The notes beneath the pieces are model-generated. The model was not told the origin of the DNA. It ran no database searches and worked only from the letters and a program-made list of their open reading frames with translations. 48,708 nt of DNA from an uncultured Clostridia bacterium (GTDB lineage Bacteria > Bacillota > Clostridia > Lachnospirales > CAG-274): the NCBI GenBank assembly GCA_947627855.1, contig CANQXR010000017.1:1-48708 (forward strand), read 5' to 3'. The translations under genes were made by a program, and so were the position numbers. This document shows positions 7,345 through 17,500 of this stretch, in pieces (position 1 is the first letter of the stretch; each line of letters starts with the position of its first letter).

Positions 7345-8166
7345 ATGTATATAAACAAAAATCTTACCACAGTAAATTACAATACCGGCAGTGGAGTGGG
7401 CAGAATAAAGTACATTGTTATTCACTACACAGCCAACAACGGTGATACGGCTTACGGAAACACAAATTACTTCAAGTCGGTAAACCGTAACGCCTCTGCC
7501 CATTATTTTGTGGACGAAAAGTCAATCTGGCAGTGTGTGGAAGATAAGGACATAGCTTGGCACTGCGGAACATCTGGAACCTACTTCCACAAATATTGCC
7601 GAAACTCAAACAGCATAGGGGTAGAGCTTTGCTCCTACATAAATTCCAAGGGGCAGTACGATTTCAGGCAGGAAACAGTCGACAACGCAGTATGGCTTGT
7701 GAAGCAGCTTATGGACAAATACAAGGTTTGCGTTGAAAACGTATTAAGACACTTTGACGTAACCCACAAACGCTGTCCCGAACCTTTTGTAAGGGACGAA
7801 ATCCGGTGGCGGAATTTTACAGCCCGGCTTACATTGCAGGAGAAAATCAAAATGAGTGAAAAGACAAATCTTAACATAAACGGCAAAATCTACAGTGCTG
7901 ACAGAATTCTGGAAAATGACAGCAATTTTATAAACATACGCTCCTTTGAGCAGGCAGGCTTCAAAGTAGGCTATGACCCTGTTACAAAAATTCCCAGTAT
8001 AGAAAACAAACTGGAAAAAATTCCTGTTATAGCCTGCGGAATTTTAGGGAATTTAGAGGGAGTAAACATAAACGGAACAAATGTAGTCACAATACGCTCT
8101 CTTGCTGCGCTTCTTGGCTATACTGTGGACTACATAGACGGAAACATAATTATAACCAAACAGTAA
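7345..8166 (+). CDS. N-acetylmuramoyl-L-alanine amidase with C-terminal stalk-like domain
   Basis: 273 residues. Residues about 20-150 form an Amidase_2 zinc domain: H27 in YIVIHYTANN, the histidine in NASAHYFVDE, and VLRHFDVTHKRCPEP with the second zinc histidine and the cysteine. It cleaves the bond between muramic acid and the stem peptide. Residues about 170-273 resemble the copper amine oxidase-like stalk domain (INGKIY, FINIRSFEQAGFKVGYD, VVTIRSLAALLGYTVDY), probably binding the cell wall. An internal ribosome binding site with ATG at 7852 would release this C-terminal part alone. The position is unusual: it lies between the chaperones and the tape measure, 15.8 kb from the holin, so it could be an endolysin or a tail-associated wall enzyme. 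Confidence 0.85.
   Translation: MYINKNLTTVNYNTGSGVGRIKYIVIHYTANNGDTAYGNTNYFKSVNRNASAHYFVDEKSIWQCVEDKDIAWHCGTSGTYFHKYCRNSNSIGVELCSYINSKGQYDFRQETVDNAVWLVKQLMDKYKVCVENVLRHFDVTHKRCPEPFVRDEIRWRNFTARLTLQEKIKMSEKTNLNINGKIYSADRILENDSNFINIRSFEQAGFKVGYDPVTKIPSIENKLEKIPVIACGILGNLEGVNINGTNVVTIRSLAALLGYTVDYIDGNIIITKQ
7838..7854 (+). promoter_or_regulatory. Internal ribosome binding site and ATG in the amidase gene
   Basis: AGGAG (7838-7842) lies 9 bases before an in-frame ATG at 7852 (codon 170), exactly at the junction between the catalytic and the C-terminal domain. The local sequence resembles the start regions of the portal, capsid fusion and connector genes. Translation would give a 104-residue C-terminal domain, as known for some clostridial phage endolysins. 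Confidence 0.55.
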
Positions 8167-8187
8167 TCAAAAGGGGGAGGCAGACAA

Positions 8188-8565
8188 ATGATAAGCTTCA
8201 GACAAAAGGGTGATTTTTCAAAGCTTACAAGCTATCTGGAAAAGCTGAAGGGCGGCTTTAATCTGAGTATTTTAGACAAATACGGACGGGAAGGTGTCGC
8301 TGCCCTTTCGTCTGCCACTCCCGTTGATTCGGGACTTACGGCAGAGTCTTGGAAATACGAAATCAAAAAGGAAGCAAATTCGGTTTCAATAGTTTTCAGC
8401 AACACAAACGTACAAAACGGAGTGCCCATAGCCATAATTTTACAGTATGGTCACGGAACAGGAACAGGGGGCTGGGTTCAGGGCAGAGATTACATAAACC
8501 CTGCAATAAAACCTATATTTGACAAATTAGCCTCCGAAGCGTGGAAGGAGATGACAAAGCAATGA
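8188..8565 (+). CDS. HK97 gp10-like phage protein
   Basis: 125 residues after a GGGGGAGG site. It has the pattern of the small gp10-like proteins of Firmicutes phages: MISFRQKGDFSKLTSYLEKL, LDKYGREGVAALSSATPVDSG, SWKYEIKK, and IAIILQYGHGTGTGGWVQGRDYINPAI. Members are linked to head-tail joining or tail completion; here it is directly before the tape measure gene and overlaps it as ATGA, so a tail role is possible. The family is recognised from these blocks; the exact function is not fixed. Confidence 0.75.
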   Translation: MISFRQKGDFSKLTSYLEKLKGGFNLSILDKYGREGVAALSSATPVDSGLTAESWKYEIKKEANSVSIVFSNTNVQNGVPIAIILQYGHGTGTGGWVQGRDYINPAIKPIFDKLASEAWKEMTKQ

Positions 8566-11500
8566 GCAATACAATAGACCAAAAGGTTGTGGAAATGCGT
8601 TTTGACAACCGACAGTTTGAACAGAATGTTCAGTCAAGTCTTTCCACACTGGACAAGCTAAAACAAAGCCTTAAGCTGACGGATTCGGCAAAAGGTCTTG
8701 AAAACATAAATTCATCTGTGAAAAACATAAATCTTTCTCCGCTTCAGAATGCGGCGGAGGCTGTGAGCTTAAAGTTTTCGGCTATGGAGGTTATGGCGGT
8801 AACAGCCCTTGCAAACATAACCAATTCGGCAGTAAACGCCGGAAAACAGATGTTAAATGCTTTGACTATTGAGCCTATAAGAGAGGGCTTTTCGGAGTAT
8901 GAACTTAAAATGGGGTCTGTACAGACAATTATGGCAAGTACCGGCGAATCCCTCGAAACGGTCAACGGATATTTAAATGAGCTTAATACATATGCCGATA
9001 AAACCATATACTCATTTTCCGATATGACGTCTTCAATAGGTAAGTTTACCAATTCAGGAGTCAAGCTTGGCGATGCTGTAAAGGCTATTCAGGGAATTTC
9101 AAATGAAGCAGCCATTTCGGGAGCAAATGCAGAGCAAGCCTCCCACGCAATGTATAACTTTGCACAGGCTCTTTCGTCAGGAGCAGTAAAACTCATTGAC
9201 TGGAAGTCCATAGAAAATGCAAATATGGCAACGGTTGAATTTAAGAATACCCTTATAGAAAGCGGTCTTGCTATGGGGACGCTTACAAAGGTGGGAGATA
9301 AATATATATCCACAACGACCGACCTTAATGGAAAAACCTCAGAAGCATTTACTGCTACGTCAATGTTCAACGATTCTCTTTCACATCAGTGGATGACATC
9401 TGAGGTATTGGTAGATGCTTTGGGAAAATATGCTGATGAAACGACAGACCTTGGCAAAAGAGCCTTTGCGGCTGCTCAGGACGTAAAAACATTCTCTCAG
9501 CTTATGGACACTCTGAAAGAGGCTGTAGGCTCAGGCTGGGCGACAACTTGGGAAATTATATTCGGCGACTTCAACGAAGCCAAAGCCCTCTGGACAGGCG
9601 TAAGCAATGTAGTCGGCGGTATGATCGACACTATGTCAGACGCAAGGAACAGCTTTCTGGAGGGCGGTTTGTCCACAGGCTGGAAACAACTGATTGACAG
9701 CGGTATAGCTGATGCTGAAGAATTTAAAGATGTGGTAAGAAAAGTGGCGGAATCTCACGGAACCGATGTTTCAAAAATGATAGACGAAACAGGCTCCTTT
9801 GAAGAAAGTCTCAAAAAAGGCTGGGCAACCTCCGATGTTCTAACGGAGTCCATAGACAAAATGGCTGCCGGAATAAGGGGTCTTTCAAAGGAACAGCTCC
9901 TTGAAAAAGGCTATACGCAGGAACAGGCGGAGGCTCTCATACAACTTGATGATTCCATTAAAAACGGTAGCGTCTCAATGGACATCTTTGCCAAAAAGCT
10001 AACCCAGATTTCAGGCAGAGAGCACCTCATAAATTCCGTAAGAAACGCCTTCAACGCCCTTCTAAGCATAGTAAAGCCCATAAAAGAGGCTTTCAGCGAA
10101 ATCTTCCCTCCCGCAACCTCCGAAATGCTCTACTCCTTAACCGAAAGACTTGACAACTTCACCCAAAAGCTTATATTAAGCGACGACACTATGGGCAAAC
10201 TGCACGACACCTTCAGAGGTCTGTTTGCGGTGATTGACATAGTACGTCAAGCTTTTTCGGCTGTGATTTCAGTTTTGGCAAGGGTAATAAGCAATATTAT
10301 TCCGATAGGCTCAGGTTTTGCGGACGTGATACTCAGTGCAGCCGCTGCATTCGGAAGTTTTCTTGCCGGAGTTGACGAAACAATAAAATCCTCTCAGGTA
10401 TTTAACAGAGTAGTTGACGCTATGTTTAAGGGTTTAAAGCCGATTGCAGGTGTAATTCAAAATGCCGTTTCCGCAATATCGGGCTTTATTGTAAAGGCCA
10501 TAGATTGGGTAAATGAGAATGAAATTCTTATAAAGGTCTTTAATGGAGTAGTAAATTCAATAGCATATTTTATTGACAAGGTGAAAGGCTGGATAGATGC
10601 TTTCGTTCAGCTTCCTATTGTGCAAAGAAACATAAGTCGTTTCAGAGATGCTTTTTCGGATACTCTTTCAGACCTTAATCTGTATATTAGCGGCGGAGCT
10701 GAAAAAATCAGTGAATTTATTGAATATGTAAAGTCTCTTGACAAAATCAGTCTTGATAATATAGGCGATATTTTCAAGCATTTCAAGGATATAGTCTTGG
10801 ACTATTTCTTTAATCTTGACGGGAAATTTACATCACTCAGGGGCGCATTGTCTGCATTTGCTGATGATGTAACAGAATATTTCGGTCAGATAGGAGGCAG
10901 ATTTTCTTGGCTTAAAGACAAAATCCTCGACTTTTTTAATACTGTAAAAACAAAAATAAGCGACCATATAGGTCTTGGTGAGGTTCTTACCGTGGGTATG
11001 GGGGTCGGAATTATTTTATTTGTTAAAAAAGTCGGAGATGCACTTTCTATAATATCAAATCCACTTGAAAGTTTCGGAAAATTTATGGATTCCCTGAGCG
11101 ATGTAATTGAAAGCTTTTCAGGGGTGCTTAAAGCATATTCAAAGAAAATCAAAGCGGATTCACTTTTTCAGATTTCAAAAGCCATAGCGGTTCTTGTAGC
11201 TTCGATTGCCCTGCTTACTCAGCTTGACCAATCCAAAATGTGGGCAGCAGTAGGCGTTTTGGGAGCTTTGTCAGCAGGACTTGTCGCAGTATCCTTTGCG
11301 ATAGGTAAAATAGGTAATCCCGGAGACATAGTGATAACAGCTTCTTATGTTATAGCTATGGGTATAGCGATAAAGCTTTTTGCATCGGCTCTTAAATCTA
11401 TTGATGAGCTTAACACAGAGCATATTTTAAAGGATTTGGGAATACTGGCAGGTTTGGCGGCAGGTCTTGTAGGAGTTGCGGCAACTCTTGGCAGGTGCGG

Positions 11501-14500
11501 CTCAGGTATAAGAAGTGGTGCGGTGGTTCTTGTAGGCTTTGCTGCGGCGATGAAAATTCTCGTAAGTGCTCTTAAAGATATAAGTGAAATAGATGTAAAT
11601 CGTGTAAATTCTTCTCTTGAAATTCTTCTTGGAGCTATGGCAGGGCTTGCTGTAGTTTCATTGGCCTGCAAAGGTCTTAGCTTCGGCTCAGCCGCTTCGG
11701 TGCTTGCAATAGTGGCGGCCCTTAAAATACTTATAGGAACGATTGATGATATTGCTAATATAGATACCAATAATATAAAGAATAATTTAGGTTCCTTTAT
11801 AGCTATATTCGGTATGTTTTCTGTCCTTATGGCTGCAAGTCATCTGGCAGGAGCAAACGCTGCAAAAGCCGGCGTGGCCATACTTGCTATGTCTGCTTCT
11901 CTCCTTATTATTATAGGAGTAATAAAGCTTATTTCTGGAATGGATTCATCGGGACTTTCCAAAGGACTGACAGCAGTCTCACTTCTTATGACAGTATTTG
12001 CGGCTGTTATCGCAGCTTCAAATTTTGCAGGAGAACACGCTGCTCAGGCAGGGGTTATGCTGCTTCTTATGTCTGTTTCTATAGGTATACTGGCAGGTGT
12101 TATGGTTCTTTTAAGTCATCTTGAGCCGGAGGGAATGTACAGAGCGATTGCCGCAATAACCGCACTCGAATTGGTTTTCGGTGCAATTATAGCTGTAACT
12201 GCCCTTGCCAAGGACTGCAAAAGTACAATAACTATGATTGCCGTAACAATAGGAGTTCTGGCGGTTGCCCTTGGCGGTCTGTCTATGATTAATCCCGAAA
12301 ATCTGGCGGCAGCCACAGCAGCTCTTTCCGCTGTAATGGCAATGTTTGCACTGGTTGTGGCGTCTACCGGACTTGCTCAAAATGCAGCAAAAACTCTCGC
12401 AGTTATTACAGCGGCTATCGGAGTTATAGGCGTTGTCTTATATAGCCTTGGAGGACTGCCTGTGGAGTCTTCTCTTGCCGCAGCCGCTTCTCTGTCTCTT
12501 GTCCTTATTTCTCTTTCAGCGGCAATTGCCATTATAAGCAATGTACAGAGCGTTTCTGCGTCAGCACTTATTACTCTTGGAGTAATGGTAGCTATTACAG
12601 GACTTTTGGGCGGAATGCTGGCATTGCTTGCTTCTTTGAATATAGGACCGACATTGGAAATAGCAGCCTCGTTGTCCATACTTATCACATCTTTATCGGC
12701 GGCTTGCCTTTTGTTAAGCGCAGCAGGAACATTCGGAGCGGCTGCGTTCGTAGGCATTGGCGTTTTAATAACTCTTATTGCTTCTGTAGGCGGTCTTATG
12801 ATTGCCATAGGGGCTTTAGCAGAGCACTTCCCGGGGCTTGAAGCATTTCTGAACAAAGGTTTGGTTTTACTTCAGCAAATAGGCTACGGAATAGGCTCTT
12901 TTGTAGGAAATGTGGTAGGCGGTCTGATAGAAGGAGCGCTGTCCAAAATTCTTACACTGGGAGACGATTTGTCAAGCTTTATGTCAAGTCTCACTCCATT
13001 CCTTGAAGGAGCCAAAAATATAGATTCCGCTTCAATGAGTGGCATAAAATCTCTCGCTGAAGCTATACTTGTGTTGACAGCTGCGAACCTTGTAGACGGA
13101 ATAAGCCGTTGGCTGACAGGAGGTTCCTCCCTTTCGGATTTTGCAAAACAGCTTGTTCCTTTTGGCGAAGGACTTGTATCATACGGTGAAACCGTAGCAG
13201 GGCTTAATACAAGTGCGATTGTACAGTCCAAAACAGCCGCAACTGCTTTAATAGAAATAGCAAACCTTGTACCAAATTCAGGTGGCTTATTAGGCTTTTT
13301 TGCAGGAAATAATGACCTTGACGATTTCGGAAACACATTAGAAGCCTTTGGAAAAGGACTTTCAAACTATGGAACAACAGTAGACGGATTAAAATCAGAG
13401 GCAATTATAAATTCCAAACCTGCTGCGACAGCCTTAATTGAAATAGCAAATCTTGTACCAAATTCAGGTGGCTTATTAGGCTTTTTTGCAGGAAATAATG
13501 ACCTTGACGATTTCGGAAACACATTAGAAGCCTTTGGAAAAGGACTTTCAAACTACGGAACAACAGTGGACGGATTAAACTCAGAGGCAATTATAAATTC
13601 CAAACCCGCTGCGACAGCCTTAATTGAAATAGCAAATCTTGTACCAAATTCAGGTGGCTTATTAGGCTTTTTCGCAGGAAATAATGACCTTGACGATTTT
13701 GGAAACACATTAGAAGCCTTTGGAAAAGGACTTTCAAACTACGGAACAGCGGTAAATGGATTAAACTCAGAAGCGATTATAAATTCCAAACCTGCTGCCG
13801 AAGCTTTAATAGAAATATCAAAACTTACACCAAATTCAGGCGGCTTATTAGGCTTCTATGCAGGAAACAACGATCTTAACACATTTGGAAACACATTAAA
13901 AGCCTTTGGAGAAGGGCTTAATGATTATGGAAATGCAGTAGAAAATCTTAAAACAGATAAAATCAATGCTTCAGTTTACGCCGCAAGAGGAATTGTTAAT
14001 TTATCTAATGTCATTGCTGATATAAAAATATCCGATTTAAAGTCGTTTGGAAAAAGGTTAAAAGATTTTGGAAAAGATTTTGCTGATTATGTGGACAGTA
14101 TAGAAGGCATAGATGCAAACGCATTGTCCCAAGTTTCTGAAGAAATACGGAAACTTGCCGATGTTTGTAGTGAAATCACAAACATAAATACAGACAGTAT
14201 TACCTCTTTCAGTGAGGCCCTTGAAAACCTTGGAGCTAAAGGCATTGAGGGATTTATTAAGTCCTTTGATGGGGCGGATACGAAGGTCAGTGAGGCGGTT
14301 AATAAGCTTATAAAGTCATTTGCGGATTCGGTTAATAGTAAGAAGGCTTCTTTTGGTGATACTTTTAAGGAGCTTGTGAAATCCGGCCTTGATGGTGTGA
14401 ATAATAAGGGCGTTGAGTTTAAAGCCGCAGGAACAAATCTTATTGACAGCTTTTCTGAAGGAATCAGTACCGGAAAAGCTAAGGTAAACAGTACAATAAG

Positions 14501-17500
14501 TGAATTTGTAAGCTCTATGACGGCTGCAATAAACAGCAAGTATTCCGATTTCATCTCATCGGGCAGCTATGTTATTCAGGGCTTTATAAACGGTATGAAC
14601 AGCAAACGCAGTGAGGTTTACAGGAAGGCCAGTGAAATCGCACAGAGTGCCCTTGACGCGGTGGACGATACTCACGTCATAGCTTCGCCGGGTAAAGAGG
14701 ACATAAAGAAAGGCGAATTTATAGGCGAGGGACTTGCTGTCGGAATTGAAAACAAGGAAGACAGGGTTTATGAGGCGGCTGAAAAGACTTCGGGAGCGGC
14801 TCTTGAGGCTGTTGCTGAAAACAGTGAAGAAGCTGTCAAAATGCAGGAGGAAACAGAGGAAGAAAGAACCAAGAGGTATCAGGAATACTGGAACCGTGTC
14901 TTTGAGATTACAGCCGAGGGCTTCGGAAAGGAAAAAGAGACGGCTGAGGAGGAAAACAGGCTTAAGGAAAACCGACTAAAAACAGAGGGCGATTATTGGA
15001 AAAGACTTCTTGAAATAAGAAAAAAAGGGACAGATGCGGCAAGCTTCAAGGATATGTCGTTCGAGGATTTCAAGACAGACGTACTTGAAAAGACTACGGA
15101 GGCTCTTAAAAATTATGCGGACGAGCTTGAAAATACCGCCGATTCACTTATGGATATTTCAAGTTTGTTTACCGAAGTGCAGAAGCAGGAGGAGGTTTCC
15201 GCAGACAGCCTTTTCAAGAATTTGCAGGAGCATACGGCAGATATGATTGAGTTTGCAAATATGAAAAAGGCTGTTTCCAAAAGAATAAAAAATGCTCATT
15301 TCAAAGAAGCCTTTGAAGAACTTGGCGAAGATGCAAGGGCGGAAATCACAGCTTTCTACAAAATGTCCGACGAGGATTTAGAGAAATACGAAAAGATGTT
15401 TGAGGCTCATTTTATTGCCTGTCAGATGATTGCCGTCGACACTACGGAAGAAACGGCTAAAAAGCTTGAAAAGGAATTGTCGGATTTATACGGCGGAGTT
15501 GATATTGATATTCAGGACTTTTTAAACAGCTTTGACGGCAGTATGGAGAGTATCGACAAATTTGTGAAAAGGTCTATAAAATCTTCAAAAACTGCGGCTG
15601 AAGGAGCTGCTAAGGGAGTTGAAGCGGCTGAAATTGCCGTAGAGACGGCAGCAGAGAATACAAAGCAGGCTCACGAGAAGGCTTTAAACGAGGAGCAGGA
15701 CTACTGGGAAAAGCTTCTTGAAATTCAGAAACAGGGAGCAGAGGCTGAGAAGTATGAGGCTATGTCCCTTGAAGATTTTCAGGAGGAAATGGTTTCCAAA
15801 ACAAAGGAGCGTCTTGAGGACTACAGAAATGAACTTGACAGCACAACTGATTCCCTTATGAATGCGGGAAATATATTCTCCGAGGTTCAGGAACAGGAAA
15901 AGGTGTCTGCTGACACTCTTACCCAAAATTTGCAAGACCAAGTAAAGCAGATGGGCGAGTTTACAAATGTTGTCACCTCCCTGAATCAGAGAATAACAAA
16001 TCCTCAGCTAAAAGAAGCCATAAATCAGATGGGCGTTGACAATCTTGCTGAGCTTCAGGCTATGAACAGTATGACGGACAAGCAGCTTGAAGAATATGTG
16101 AAGCTCTTTGAGGAAAGATATCGTTTAAGCCGTGAGGCTGCCGTACAACAGACATCAGGTATGAGAGAGGATATCGAAAAAGAACTTTCGGATATGTTCG
16201 GCGGTGTCCCCATAAATATAGAGGGGCTTGAAAATGCCTTTGACGGTACTTTTGTAAGCCTTGACAGCTACATACGTCAAGCGGCTGCAAATTCGGGAAT
16301 GAATCTCACAAAAGGTATAGCTCTTGGTATAACCACAGGTACACAGGAGGCAAAAGAGGCAGCAGGTCAGATGATTAAGGACGTTGAGCAATCCGCAAAG
16401 GATGCAGCCCTTATAAATTCGCCATCAAAGCTTTTTGCGGACGAGGTTGGCAGCTACATAGGACAGGGCATAGCGGCAGGTATTTCGGACGACGGAGCAA
16501 AGGCGGCTGTTTCAGGCTCAGTAGGTACTCTTATGGGTTATATTCTGGAAACGGCAAGAGCCTCCTTTGACGGTTTTTCGGCTTATATTTCGGAAATTCT
16601 CAAAAATACGCTTACGGAATTTACGGAGGGTGCGGACGGTGAGGAAGATAGCTTGCTGCCCATATTTGACGGAATGCTTAAAAATGTATTTGACGGCGTA
16701 AAGAAAAAGTACGGCGAATTTGTTACTACAGGACAGAACCTTATTATAAATATTCTTTCGGGAATTGACAGCACAAAGTCTAAAATTACTGAGGACTTCA
16801 CAAAACTGATTTTCGATAGCCTTAATCTTTTCAGGAATAAATACAACGATTTCAAAATGGCAGGAAAAGACACGGCGGCAAGGCTTGACGAGGGCATAAG
16901 GTCTCAGGAGACAAGAATTGTAAACAGCTTTTCTTCCATAATGAGCCGTTCTCTTTCTTCTGTAAGAGGTGAGGAGTACTCTTTCTATCAGGCGGGCTTA
17001 TATCTTGCCGAGGGTCTTGAAAACGGAATTGAGTCAGGTTCATATGCAGTTGCTGACAAGGCAAGAGAAATGGCGAGAGCTGCCGCAGAAGCCGTGGAAA
17101 GGGAACTTGAAATAAATTCTCCCTCAAAGGTTTTCTACAGAATAGGCGGCTTTGCAGGGCTTGGCTTTGTGAATGCCCTTGAAAAATACAGAGATATTTC
17201 CTATAATACGGGACTTGATGTGGCAGAGGGAGCCAAAAAGGGCTTTTCTCAGGCTGTGGCTAAAATTTCTGATATTGCAGAGGGCAAGCTTTCGGTAAAT
17301 CCTACCATTACTCCTGTCGTTGATATGTCGGAGGTTTATGGCAGTGCCCGAAGCTTAAGGGACTTATTTGACTCACGGTCGACATTCTCCTTTGGTATGG
17401 ATATTTCCGGTTATATAGGAGATATGGAAAAACCTGTTGATATTCTTTCAGACAAGCTTGACGGGCTTAAAAATGATGCTGTTGTAAATGCTGTTTCGGA

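Noticed and set aside
11345..13336. Long minus-strand frames over the tape measure gene
   Set aside because: They are opposite a well-supported 3027-codon gene, have shadow composition (Ala/Ile/Pro/Thr-rich), and lack ribosome binding sites.
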